Source: Dactylonectria macrodidyma (taxonomy: Eukaryota > Ascomycota > Sordariomycetes > Hypocreales > Nectriaceae). From it: DNA of 64,000 nucleotides. The position numbers were made by a program, and so were the translations under genes. The notes under the pieces are model-generated. The model ran no database searches and had not been told where the DNA came from. It worked only from the letters and a program-made list of their open reading frames with translations. Of the stretch, positions 1-11,565 are shown in pieces. The stretch is from the NCBI GenBank assembly GCA_020744425.1, contig JAGMUV010000020.1, forward strand, positions 1,054,001 to 1,118,000. The letters are read 5' to 3'. Positions within the stretch are counted from its first letter, which is position 1. Each line of letters opens with the position of its first letter.

Positions 1-114
1 TATTTGCATGCGGCGCCCTGTGCAATAGGTATAAGCCCCAAGACCATCTAGCGAAATATTCTGAGGCAGTTATTCATTAATCAAGTCAATAAGTACACTT
101 GACAGAAACCGGCA

Positions 115-3100
115 CTAGTTCGGCAAATCACATCCTGATCGTAGGCCCTCCGATGCCGTAACATCCATTATTGATGACGGTAGTTTCATCTCTGATATCG
201 TAAAATCCCTCCCCCCGTACTGACGCAGTACTGTTACTATTGCAGGTTGAATTCTTTCTTGTCGCTCGAGTCCAAAGTCTGTGAAAAAGCAGTCCATATT
301 TTGCACGATGTTGAGAGGACTATGATCCTGAAAGTCGTTAAAGAGAGCAGGGACGGTGCTGTCTTCCCAAACGATCCCACTTTGGTCTCCAATGTTGTTT
401 GGGTCCGCACCGGCTTCAAGCAAGAGTTTTACTCCTTCCAAGTCCCACGCCGCGGCTGCGATTTGTAATGGACAAACTCTATACCCACGACCGTTGGGGT
501 CTGCTCCTAGCTGAAGCAGTCGCGTTACCGGACAGTGATCTTTGCAGACGAACTTATGGTCGGAATCGTGCCAGCCGATCGATAACACAAGAATCCTTGA
601 AGGGTCGAAAAACCCCACTGTATGGTTAAGAAATAATGTTAGATGACTTGGCCACGTCCTAGCTAACTGGGCAAAGAGCTCCACAATTGTTCCCTTAAAG
701 CTATACCAATCCCCATGATCATCACTGGTTAAATGCCATACCTCAAGTTCCAGACCAAAGCTACTTCGTAACCAGCTTTCTGGGGAGACCCGTTGGATGA
801 AAGTTCGCCCGAGTTCACTGCTATCATCCGTGAGCAGTAAGTTGAGGAGTGTTGCAACATTGCTGCTTGTTGTAGGCTGAGTCCAGCCAGGGCACCAAAA
901 TTGCCCAATCCTGAAATAGTTGTGGTTTGTGAATATTGCGGTAGAATTTTCGAGGTACATTGCGGTCAATTGGAAGTCTTCGAAATGCTGATTTGTTGGA
1001 TTGAGTATCGCCAACGCTAACCCGGACAGAGTTGTATCTTTAGAAAGCATGGGTCCCCAAGTATGCACAGCAAGTATGGCTGATACAATGCTGAAAAGGT
1101 TGAAGTCATCTTCCATAGCATTAGCAACCTTTTCGTCATGATCATCGGATTCTGTTTCCCAAAGCTCGTTCGGTTCGGTGTTAAGAGCTTCGTGCATAAC
1201 CATCTTAGCAAACTCGACTTTGGCAATTTCCGTGTCGATAGCGAAGAAAGCGGCAGGCCCATTCCGTATTCTCACGGACTCCAAGAACTCCAAGACTGTG
1301 TAATGCGCAAGAGATACGGCAGGCTTGGGCTGAAAGGATATGCGAGATCTACGCCCCCGAGTTTGGGGCGACACCCATATCAGACATCCACAGAACTCGC
1401 GTAGGAGATCCTCGTTGTAGTCATACTCATATTGACCTGAGTCGCATCTATCAGCGCTCCTCTGCACCGCTTGGATGAGATTAGAGAGAGGTATGTTGTT
1501 CTGGCGCAATGCATTGTGGGCATAAATCCACTTCAATGCATGGTGAACGACTGGCCAGGCTTCGTCCGGGACTCGAAGGAATATCCGCTCATAGGTTTCG
1601 TCTAGAGTTCGTGGCAAGCCTGCGAGTGCTTTCGTAATGACATCTATGTCGCCTTTTAGATGCTGCAGTATATCTATTTGACAGACAACCCAGCGAAACC
1701 TTTTACATGTTTAGAAGATAAAGAAGTGTCAAAGGTGTATATAGTATGACTCACATTCCCTTGGCTTTTGTGGACAGCACTTTCAATGTCTTGTCTCGTA
1801 CGGTCGCCGGCCAGCGCTTAAGCTTTGGGTGTATCCTGAGCTGGGATTCGATAAAGAGCCGTATGTCTTCGTCGAGTAAAGGGTTCCTCATGGAAATCGG
1901 TACCGAGATCTCTTCCATCACTTCTTCAATGTCAACGTACTCTCGACTGGTAGTTAAGATCCGTATTTTTGAAAATTTTGGGTCGGTGATAAGATCACGA
2001 AGGACCCTGAGTAGATGAGTCCTGGGCAAGCTTTCATCGATAGCATCTAGGATGACATAGACGCAGTCAAATGCCTGGAGAATTGATTCTAACACATTTA
2101 GTAGATTTGCCAAGCTCGCCCCCTCGCCGTGCTTGTGGAGCTTGTACAGGTTGGTCGGCACAACGTCTGCCTTGCGACAAAGTTGACTGATTGTCCATTT
2201 CAAGAATGGTGATGTTTCATCTGTGTTATGTCCAAAGTAGCAGTAGTAGTAGGTATATACGCTTTTGCAGTCGCTGCTATCGCAGTGTGTCTTAACAGTC
2301 TCAATCAAATGAGATGTAAGAACCGTCTTACCAGCACCTGGAATGCCGTGGATCCACAGTGATCGTTTCTGGCCTGAGATCCACGCCTTCCAATCATCGG
2401 AGCGAAGGACCCAGTCTCCAGTTCCGGACTCGTACTGACCGCAAGCCCGATAGTGAATAGATGATGGATCTATGCCGCGAAGCCAATTGTAAATTTCGTT
2501 GCGTTGAAACTCTTTGATAAACGCCACCATTAGTAAAGAATCCTTGACGTAAAAAGGCAAACGTGCCTAAGAGCGATCATACCTGTGAGAGTTGCCTGTA
2601 TTTCGCTTGCTTGGTCTTTGATGTTCTTGATATCATGACTAACTCCAATATTAGCATCGACGCCATTGTACGCGAAGTACCTATATCACGCTTGATTTCG
2701 TACCTCATGTCAACTGTTAGAGCAAGATTAAGCGTAGTCTTGTGGTGCACCACCTCTCCGAGTAGTTTCCTGGCCGTGTTTTCTTTGAAGGGCCAGGCCA
2801 GAGTTGTTAACGTGGCCTTCACTTTGCGTCTCTTGGATCTGTTGCCCGATGTCTCATTCAGATAATCGGACGAGAATAGTTCGTTTAGCTGGTCGAGGGT
2901 TTTGCGACAACCCTCGATAGGACCGTCATTTGCAGTCAAATTGTTCAAAGTGGTCGGCACATGTCCACTGGAGGTGAGGAATTGTATGTTATCTAATATT
3001 GTTCGCAGGGATGACGTCTCGATCAGGATGAATCGAAGATCTGATGGAGCATCGCGCGAAAGGTCAAGGTAATACTTGCACAACGATATGACCCTGTCGG

Positions 3101-3149
3101 CGATCTGGACCACCGCGAAGATGCTAGCTGCGATGCTGAGCGGATCCAT
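115..3149 (-). CDS. NLR-like STAND protein: fungal N-domain, NACHT NTPase, ankyrin repeats
   Basis: Four exons (3149-2704, 2638-2583, 2511-1755, 1699-115) join in frame to 947 aa. The start MDPLSIAASIFAVVQ matches the helical N-terminal domain common in fungal STAND proteins (Helo_like_N type). After a linker comes a NACHT module with Walker A GIPGAGKT (about residue 222) and a Walker B-like VYVILDAIDES. Then there is a helical region beginning LPRTLDETYERI, typical of fungal NACHT-ankyrin proteins, and near the C-terminus ankyrin-like text (LLEAGADPN). Such proteins are cytosolic nucleotide switches implicated in heterokaryon incompatibility and non-self recognition. The first intron (2703-2639) has a TGCTAAT branch site; removing it restores the frame, so an apparent frameshift there is not real. 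The ankyrin region is short for the family. No obvious effector partner lies next to it. Family assignment is confident; biological role is inferred. Confidence 0.85.
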
Positions 3150-4438
3150 CTCGTTGACATGTCATCAATGGACTTTCGTTGGCAGAGGATTGAGTGAGAA
3201 TGCTTAGAAGGGCATGAAGACGGCGATGCGTCATGTCTTTTGAGAAATCTTGAGCGGCTGAGGAAGCCTAGTGGAGAGCCTTAGTGAGGCTGTGTTGCGC
3301 CACGCACCTTCAGCCAGGGGGCGGTGCGGGGGGCATTCTTGGTGAGGCCTTTTCCGTCTCTAATGCAGCTGGAAAAGCTTGAAAGTTGATGACTCTGGAA
3401 GCAATGGGAATATTCCAATAGCAAAATTGGGTAAAAAAAAATAATTGTTTTCCGACTTTATGCACGCAAGTTGAGCTTGATAGAGCAATTCAGTATTACT
3501 TGGTTCGGCTTCGTTCACGCTTAGGACCTTGGCTTAATTTAATCATCGCGCACTACTTTGTTACGGCTTAATTCACCGAACAGCGATAGAGGCCCTATAG
3601 TGCAGTAATGCACCGAGATAATCACCACCACAGCGATTATTAACCAATCTTTTGCCCCCTGGTACAGCGGTCTAGCACAACCGTTACAGACTTTTAGAGG
3701 CCAAGAGTGTCGGAAAGCTAGCGTGGCAGTTAGGTGATCTAGATGTGTGTGTATTATGTGTCTCTCTATAGCTAGGCTGTGATTATATTTCTTAGGGGTA
3801 ATGGGCTTCCTTAACCGCCTTTTTATTCAGGTTGTGCCTGGCGACGCCTTCCTTCACCTCGCGTGACCACGTGACCACCCGGTCTGATGCTCTGTACATT
3901 CTCTAATCTACCAAAGAGAGCCACTTCAAGTCCTCCAGTGCTCCTTTCTGTTGCTACATGTTTTCAATGCATTATTCACATCATCATTAATAAGTCGATT
4001 CTGTAGTAATATTATTCACCCGCGCCAGGTCTTAGAAACCTCGGGAACACTATGAAGCGAGACGCCAGAAGCCTCGCGAAATGCCCATAAAGAGGAGACA
4101 TGCGAAAGAGACACACATCGACATGCATAATGCGAAAGTCGAATAAGAAAGTTAAGGTAGCACGAAAGCTAATTTCTATAGAAATACTAATCAAAACTGA
4201 GACGGCCGGGCTTACACTAATCAGTAACGAGTCAGGAACATGCGAGTTTAGAATATAACCAATACATCATTACTATCTTCGACCCCATTGCTCATCCTTT
4301 TTGCTTGACTTCAAACCAATTGTATCAACGCCTTGCTAGATGGCCCTCCAAATAACCCTCCATGATGCCGAGCCCTAGTGTGTTTATCCTTTCTAACTAC
4401 CTCGAATAGCTTTTGATTCCAATACCGCAATAGTAATT
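3150..4438. other. Gene-free stretch between NLR-like gene and C6 regulator
   Basis: It holds the promoter of the NLR-like gene and the 3' flank of the C6 regulator. Frames are broken by frequent stops and no exon chain with plausible splice sites was found. There is an A-rich run near 3432-3442 but no repeat structure that I can defend. Confidence 0.5.
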
Positions 4439-6212
4439 CTATTCATCTTTCGACCTTCCTTCCTGAGATAGAAATGAGGCTTGCAGCATAAGTTCCTTGC
4501 AAGCATCTCGTAGTCTTTCCAGACGCTCGTCTGATGTCTGAAGGACCGTTTCTTCCACAAACAGAAGAGCGCTGGTGGACAAATTTTTATCATGGTCAAT
4601 TGTATCGTGATGCGGGTAAAGTAGGCCGTTGGCTGCCACACATACCAGGCAAGCAATGTAAGCGCATGCAGTCATCCTGATGAAGCACCGTGTCAGCTGC
4701 AATCTCATACTCGAAAGCGCACATCCTACCAGATGAATGAGGGATCCTTCCGCTGTACAGTCATGTAAAATGCCATAAACTCGCGGCATTCGTGCACGAG
4801 TCCTTGCCAATCAAGAGGGAGTGATACAGAAATATCTAACATGTTCGCAACACGGCTTCTGCCATAAGCTTGGAGGCTTTCTAGCCAGCGATTTTCCATA
4901 GGATTTGCCTGACTAGCCAAGCTCAGACATGTTATGCGAGTAGCGTAGAGGACACCGAAGTACCTTGATACGGTGGGCATGCCACTTTGTGATAACGCAG
5001 AAAGCGTGAACTGCGGTGGCACACGAGAGCTCCAGCTGTTTAACAATTGGCGAATGCGTGCTAGCTCCTCATTTCGCTCCTCGGGTGTTGCATATTGTGC
5101 CTGCACCGAGTGTAGGCAGTTGTAAAGTCTTCCCTGTATATGGGCCAGTTGAACTCGAGCACGAAGGAAATTGAAGTGGCCGTTCCCGATAGCCAGGAAT
5201 CCCGCGTCGTCTCCATCGGGTTCCTCAGGCGGCAAGTCTACGTCAATCTCGGTTTCGGCTTGGAGTGGTGGACGCTTGGTGCGCAGACTGAGATCTCGAT
5301 CAAGGATATATATTATCCAAAAGATATGGTCCCTCTCTAAGGCCATTGAGGTATCTAATTCTGTCGAAGCGCTGCGGGTGTGGAGGCCGAGCCCATGCGC
5401 GAGGCGCAGAGCAGTAGCGATGAGGAGTGTGGGCGGCCCAAGATCTAATGCTCCTTGGAACACCATGACCATCGCAACGAGAACTTGGACACTCCTGAGG
5501 TCTACATCTCGTATTGTGAGCTCTGTCAACACTGATTGGGCGTTGTTGAGGTAGCTGGCCGGTTTTCTGACGGGGCTCTCCGTGCCTGAGTCCAGCTGGC
5601 AGTAGGCGAGAGCGAGGACCATGTTAATGGTGGCCCAGGTACTACAACTTCTCTGCGCCGGATGTGAGTACCATCTGTGCACAGAAAGCAACAGATTTCC
5701 ACTGTGGAAGAGGGGGAGGAAAGCGTTGGACGTCGCCAAGTATTTCTCTACCGCGGACAGTGTTTCCTGCAACGGCGGCAACTCCATGGAGAAGCGGTTT
5801 GGTTCCCCGATCAGCGGTGTCCCACCGTTGCTGTGATGACCGACGACTGGCAAAGAAGGGCTGGACGGAGTATCTGTCTGGGCTGCCAAGCTTTCAAGCC
5901 GCTCCATCCTCTGAAGAACCTCCGCAAGACGACTCTCAAGGCAGTCTATCTGAGATTGCAAAGGTGAGATGGCGACGCTGTTACTCTGCCTCCGGTTCTT
6001 TGCTTTTCGGCTGGTGACCCCGAAAGTGCACTCTGATGTGTACATCTCGCAGTTCGAACAACGAGGCTTTTGCGCGTCACATTTGAGCCTCTTCGTGTAG
6101 CAGAGGTCGCATGACTGCACCCCGCCCTATCAGCATCAAAATAGTCAAAAGGCACACACGATAAGTGACAGTGGGGGGCACGGACTCTTCTGGATGATTT
6201 ATTCGGTGTCAT
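4439..6212 (-). CDS. Zn2Cys6 fungal-specific transcription factor
   Basis: Three exons: a short first exon from the ATG at 6212 to about 6186, then about 6114-4730, then 4676-4439, giving about 549 aa. The zinc cluster CDLCYTKRLKCDAQKPRC sits right after the first junction, followed by a basic stretch and a coiled coil (about residues 50-75). The middle homology region (fungal_trans) shows DHIFWIIYILDRDLSLR and EIDVDLPPEEP. The long second exon has no in-frame ATG ahead of the zinc cluster, so an upstream exon is needed. The donor GTCCGT is unusual, and the acceptor could also be at 6127, which adds four residues. The last intron (4729-4677) is well supported, with a GCTGAC branch. It is a nuclear DNA-binding regulator, divergently transcribed from the SDR gene at 6801, so that gene is a likely target. 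The exact N-terminus is uncertain. Confidence 0.85.
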
Positions 6213-6343
6213 AGTCGTCGGGTCTTCGGGTCGTTTGGGTCTCTAGCGTAGTCAAAGGAGCAGTTGGTGGTGAATACACTGAGACATTACCGTATTGAAC
6301 GGACCGAACGGTACATATTGATGATCAACACAGTATTAATTGT

Positions 6344-6355
6344 GTTCCGTGGAAC
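6344..6355. promoter_or_regulatory. Palindrome GTTCCGTGGAAC (copy 1)
   Basis: This is a dyad with 5-bp arms around GT. Its core TTCCGTGGAA recurs at 6446-6455. It lies in the shared promoter of a Zn2Cys6 regulator and an SDR, so it is a candidate operator for a dimeric regulator. The binding protein is inferred. Confidence 0.45.
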
Positions 6356-6443
6356 CTCGGCTGACAAACGTTCTACTGGACCAGAGCTAGCCAATCAGAC
6401 GTAGCGTGTTTATGGAGTCAAGGCGACCAACCGCTGATCTGTT

Positions 6444-6457
6444 GCTTCCGTGGAAGC
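6444..6457. promoter_or_regulatory. Palindrome GCTTCCGTGGAAGC (copy 2)
   Basis: This is a dyad with 6-bp arms around GT and the same 10-bp core as copy 1, about 100 bp away. Two copies of one palindromic core in a single divergent promoter argue for a specific binding site. Confidence 0.45.
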
Positions 6458-6800
6458 ATTTTACAACTATTAAACTGTGCAGACTAGTCATTACGGCTTC
6501 ACTAAGAGGAATAGCTGACAAATTTCCCAACATGAGCATTTATTTCTCACTCGATGAGTTACATGGAGATGAATGAATAATAGGCCAATGCAGAAGCGAA
6601 TTCACCCGCTAGCTCCTCTTGAAAGGTTCGAGGTCAAGTATAAAAGTGCGGCGTTGTCTCTTGTTTTCATATGTCCTGCCTCCTCTTTACAAGTCACATC
6701 CTCATCTTTCATCAATAATTTTAAACCAAGTGTGCAGAGCTCAAACCGCTCCTTGACTATACGCTTCCCCACACCGCCCGATCAAATCTCCACCCTAAAC

Positions 6801-7753
6801 ATGGCGTCTCCTCCCCTGCCTACCTTCGTCTCTGTCACCAAGACATGGCATAACAAGCCTTATCCATTCATCTCGCCCACGCGTCCCGAACTGTCAGTAG
6901 CTGGCAAGAACGTCGTCGTCACAGGCGGAGGCACGGGGATCGGCAAGGCCATCGCCATTGCCTTTGCCCAAGCCGGCGCCAAATCAGTCGCCATTGTCGG
7001 CAGGAGACTGGATCGTCTCGAATCTGCTGCAGCCACCATCAGGGCAGTTGGTCATTCAACTAAGGTTATCGTGGAAACCGGCGATGTCACGAAGAGCGAT
7101 TCCATTGGGGCAACCCTGAACACCATCGTGACTCAGGTGGGAAAGATTGACATCTTCGCTTCTAACGCCGGAATACTTCCCGAGGAGGCTCCAGTGTATG
7201 GGTACAGCGAGGCCCAGCTTCGACGCGCCTTCGAGGTCAACTTTATGGGCACCTTCAACTCGCTGCAAGCCTTTCTCCCGCTGGCGGCCCCCGGCGCCAA
7301 GCTCTTCAACACTGGATCCGGCATTGGGCATTGGGTACCTCGACCAGAAGTTCCAGGTGTGTTTAGTTATGCGGCAACGAAAGCAGCTGCCCTCAAAATG
7401 TTGGATTACTTTGCTTCTGAGAACCCGGATATTCACGTCGTGAGCATCCATCCAGGTATTATTGCCACAGAAATCAACCCTAATATCACTGTTGGGGCAG
7501 ACGAAGGTATGTTGCCTCTTTCGTCGTGTGTTTGCGACTGTAATCATGAGTTTTCTTAATATACTAAATCTAATTCTTTTGTTTAGTTGAGCTGCCTGCC
7601 GAGTTCCTTGTGTGGCTTGCGTCAGAAGAAGCCAAGTTTCTCAAGGGCAAATTTGTCTGGGCCAATTGGGATGCGCAGGAGCTCATCGCTCGGGCTGAAG
7701 AAATTCAGAATTCAATGCTTTTCAGAGTAAATCTCAATGGACTTGACCTGTGA
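6801..7753 (+). CDS. Short-chain dehydrogenase/reductase (SDR)
   Basis: Two exons (6801-7506, 7587-7753) give 290 aa. The NAD(P)-binding motif TGGGTGIG is near residue 40, DVTKSD follows, the structural SNAG is near 119, and the catalytic region has a Ser in NTGSGIG and YAATK. The order fits a classical SDR of usual length. The start was chosen at 6801 because it has a good context (AAAC ATG GC), the preceding sequence has promoter character, and MASPPLPTF leads directly into the family. The enzyme would be a cytosolic NAD(P)H-dependent oxidoreductase; the substrate cannot be read from sequence. The intron (7507-7586) has a TACTAA branch and TTTAG acceptor. It is divergent from the C6 regulator at 6212 and may be controlled by it. 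Confidence 0.9.
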
Positions 7754-8655
7754 GCGACCCAGCCGCAGCTCTGATTGAGCCATTGAATTGCCGACTGGGT
7801 CGTCCTTACTCAGCTGCTGTCTGAAACGGAAAACGGCGAGCTATAGTCGCATGCTATTGTAGTTAGACGCGGCATATATCTATGGGTAGCTTAGGTGACA
7901 TGATATAAGATGATCGCCATTCCCAGATCGGTTAACCTAAACCAGCGCTGTCTCTGATGTTCTACAGCTATTTCGTCTGCTTACAAATCCGACTTCACCT
8001 GCGTATCTTCTGCGTCGTTTCCTTGGCGAATTTACCCGTTTTGCAAGGCTTATTTTTTCCTTCGCTCGGGTTTTGTAGGAGCATAGGATCGCGGAGGCGA
8101 GCGCGACTCATTTGCCTCTGGGACCATCCTTTTACCTACAGATAAAATAATGTCCACGGCCTCCCAGACATCATCTAGCCGCCAACTACAGCCTCAGTTA
8201 ATAATATTGCAAATAGTATATTGTAACTCAACATAACGCCAAAGTTCTTAAATTATAAGTATTTAGATAGTTATAATATAGTAATAACCTTTATTTGGAT
8301 TTTATAAAGTATAAAATCTTATTTCTACATCATTAGTAATGAGGCTAAATACAAAATTGTTAATGTTTCTTCTTCCTACCTACATCCTTCTTATACCTCT
8401 TTTATATTTAATACTAAAGAAAGGGTAAAGTGAGGATAAGTGTAGATTAGTAGTAAATATTTCTCTATCTAGAGGCAATAGCTTTATCTACTGACTGAGG
8501 AATGCATTCTTAAGCTTATACCTATATGACATATCTAGGGCTGGCTTGCTAATGGGTAACTTAGGTGTGGTGTTTAGGATAACACTCTCGCGCATTAGTG
8601 TTCCCTGATAGTATTGAAGATACTTTTGAGCTCTATCTTCGTCAAGAACATAACC
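7754..8655. other. Gene-free, AT-rich block
   Basis: This is the 3' flank of the SDR. From about 8190 to 8470 the sequence becomes very AT-rich with many TA steps and stops in all frames, unlike the coding neighbours. This is the look of decayed, possibly RIP-affected DNA. No gene or clear repeat was found. Confidence 0.5.
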
Positions 8656-9179
8656 TCAAAAGAAATCAGTTGTATAAGCTTCATTAGCATCCGCAACTAG
8701 ATCTTCTGACGCTTGATCTCGTAGTATTTGATGATGTGTGATTTCAGGAGAATTACGACTCTGTCGTATGAGATTCATCAGCTCTTCAAAGAGCCTCGCT
8801 GATATCCAAAAAGCTGAGTAGCCAACCGTGCAATTTGTATACTCATCTTGTTCGAGACTTTCTCAGAAAGGGTAAGGGCCTCTATGGATTGTGGCCTGAT
8901 CTTGGAACTGACTGAGGGGGCCCAAGCTACTTGGTTGGACAATTCAATATTTGAGATGGCTCCGACAGACCTCATCACTACGGTCGCGTCTACCATACGA
9001 GTCCGTCCGTGGTCATCAAATCTATGCGCCTTTACCGAATGCTTCCAGTAAGGCGATGGCAGCACTGATGCCAAACTCTGTACATCCGCGAGTCGGGATG
9101 TATGCAAACTGTTTAATAATGGAGGAATTACTACTGAATTGGCTATCCGCTGAGTCAGGGGCTCGTTAGTGTTGCCACA
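8656..9179 (-). pseudogene. Decayed coding remnant, family unknown
   Basis: An open frame on the minus strand runs from about 9179 to 8778 with protein-like composition (for example LADVQSLASVLPSPYWKH and SNKMSIQIARLATQLFGY). It then seems to continue in another frame (FEELMNLIRQSRNSPEI, then DLVADANEAYTTDFF) until a TGA at 8656-8658. More protein-like sequence follows that stop. No upstream ATG-bearing exon or intron was found that rescues it. I do not recognise the family. It could be a dead gene fragment or chance. Confidence 0.3.
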
Positions 9180-11565
9180 AAGTTAAAATGGAGGGATTTC
9201 GCGGTCTGGATCGTCCTTGCATCCTAGAGCTGGTCATTGGTAGTTGTTTCTTTCACCCTAATAGCACTTTGGATGCGAGAAGGTCACTTCTATTCCCCGA
9301 TTTGCTGGACAAGACCTTCGCAGTGACATTCAGTCAACCCCTGGCCAAGCCCTGGAAATCAAGTGGTTTGGGTTTTACATGCGCCGTCTCTGACATATCG
9401 GAATCGTCCATTAACTTCGGGGGGGCGGGAGATCGTAGGGCTGCTAACTTATCTGGGTGTTGGCCACGACGGGTATTTCTTTCCCACTAGCATGAGATTA
9501 AAATTTGATAATTCGTTAAGGCTGAGAGAAATATACATAATGACGGGTATCATGTCGGAAAATGCCGAAGCCAGTATAAGGGTCAGTGGCTTGACCCTGA
9601 GTCACTAGTTGCTCCCTTATCAATTTTATTCCCCGGGGGCCCTCAACCCTACGGATCCATGGCTTGATAAAACAGCTGAAAACTTCACCTGTCACGCAGA
9701 ATGACAGCAGAATGATGGCCTCAAGTCATCCTACTTCCTCTTGCTCCAGCTGAGCGGAATCCACACATATCCTCACAGGTCGTTCTCGACGTGCCCCCCT
9801 CCCCCCTGACGTCCAATGTTGCTGACCATCCTAGTATCATGAAATGAATGCACGAGAAATGTACTAGTTCTGCTGCTCGTATCCCGCTCGTCGGTTTTGA
9901 CGGGCTTGGGTGAGTCCCAATATGGCACACTTGGTATCCCTTCGCCAACCTTATTGTGCAGATCCCCCTATACCAAATCCCGAATGTCATGCCTGAGCGC
10001 CACCAATAGGTAGTTCTATGGAGAGGGAACCCAATTTAGCCAGAGTTTTCATGAAACGAGTCATGTTGTACATAGACATACGAGATACACATTTCACAAG
10101 TAATTAGTGTCTTCCGGTAAGCCTTACCTAAATCTGTTGGGAAATGCTCGCGGAAACCCAGCCAAGAGAACAGGACAAATATTTGGGGGCATGACCACCG
10201 ATGCCCAGTCTCACACAATGCAAGGAATCGCTTGCGAGGGACACGATGGTGTGGGAAATTCGTTCAGGAACATGACAAGCTCGAAGAACAGCAAGGCGTT
10301 TCAACGTCAAATAGATGCGGCCTCGTTCACCATCATGTCTGGGAAGTGATAGAATCTCCTTGTCCGTCTACGAAATGCAGGATCTAAGATCACCACCTGT
10401 TTGGCTACTAGTGCAATGCGTCTTCCTCCATGCCCATTAGTCGTATTAGATTCAGATGCACGGCTCTATCCGAGTACTGACTACATGGCGCTAGCTTGAG
10501 TAGTGCCCTTCTTGTCTGCAGCCACAGTAGGATTGAGGCGCACTCTACTCCACATTATGGCGGAAGCTGCCGAGAGCTTCCCCTGTACTGGAACCGGAGA
10601 AATCTGTGGCAATAAGGTTCGTCGGGCCGAGGCATTGAGTAGGTCCAAGAGCGAGAGTCCCTGCATTGCAGGTTGGGGATTGTGGAAGTCAGCGGATGTC
10701 GCAAATGAGGGGACTTTAAGATTGCCGCTTTCAAGCCTCCCGTCATCATTCAATACGTGGCGGACAGTAGACCGTCCGCTAAGCAAGCCATCTAGGCACG
10801 GCAAGTGAATGTGCACGGAACATATTCGTCCATGGAACGCCAAAACCCTAGCGCGTGTTCAGCCACAGAATGCTATTTTGGGACTATGCTCAGCGTATCC
10901 GAAATGTCTTCCAAACACATCCGAACGGATCTCGGCAACCAGGAACGCGCAATTCGACAGCCAATTAAGTGAGTGCCCTCAGCTTAGAGTTTAGGTTAAG
11001 CGCCAGCAACGACGCCTTTCGTTACGTGGTATGCGCCTGAACGCGAGCCTAAGCCTCAGCTATCGAACTCTGGGTGCCGAGTTATGTTGCATTGCAGATG
11101 CCGCACATTGAATCTATTGGATGTCATAACTGGGTCTACCGGTGAGACAATATTGGTGGGTGTGATGACCGGAAGCTCTTGTCCTGGCATCAACATCCAC
11201 GTCTCCTCTTGACTCTTTGCAGGTAGAAGCTGGGTTTGGGGCTGACATAAAGACATTGCGGTGGCTCACGACCATCGCTCAGCACATTAATAAACTTTGG
11301 TTCTCTAAACGCCAGCATGTCCAATAGCAACAAAGGTGTTCAATTAGCTTGATCCCCAACGAGGTCTTATATTTCCACACTAACGACGGAGCACTTAGTT
11401 AGCTGAGAAGAGCGGAGTCGCAAAGATCTCCCACAAAGGCATCGAATGGAGTGTCCATGAAAAATTTCATTCCAGACCCTATATTCCTATATCCTTCATG
11501 TGCTTTGCGGCGGGGATATTGCCCGGCTTTATTCTAGGACGGCACCCCAAAAAAAATATCACCAT
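9180..11565. other. Gene-free stretch
   Basis: Only short overlapping frames on both strands were seen. The longest (minus strand, 10481-10843, 120 aa) has no recognisable domain and no convincing splice partners. The 3' flank of the split hydrophobin gene lies at the right edge. Confidence 0.45.

Larger units (their letters stand above)
6213..6800. promoter_or_regulatory. Shared divergent promoter, C6 regulator / SDR
   Basis: The 588 bp between the two start codons must contain both promoters. It holds two perfect dyad palindromes with the same core (listed separately) and an inverted CGGACCG-aa-CGG arrangement near 6300. A TATA-like GTATAAAAG lies near 6638, about 160 bp before the SDR ATG. 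In-frame ATG codons occur from 6573, but the SDR-like sequence starts only at 6801. Confidence 0.6.

Noticed and set aside
2639..2703. Apparent frameshift in exon 1 of the NLR-like gene
   Set aside because: A 65-nt intron with good donor, TGCTAAT branch and TTAG acceptor explains it exactly and restores the family sequence.
10481..10843. 120-aa minus-strand open frame
   Set aside because: No domain, no splice partners, and equally long frames overlap it on the other strand.
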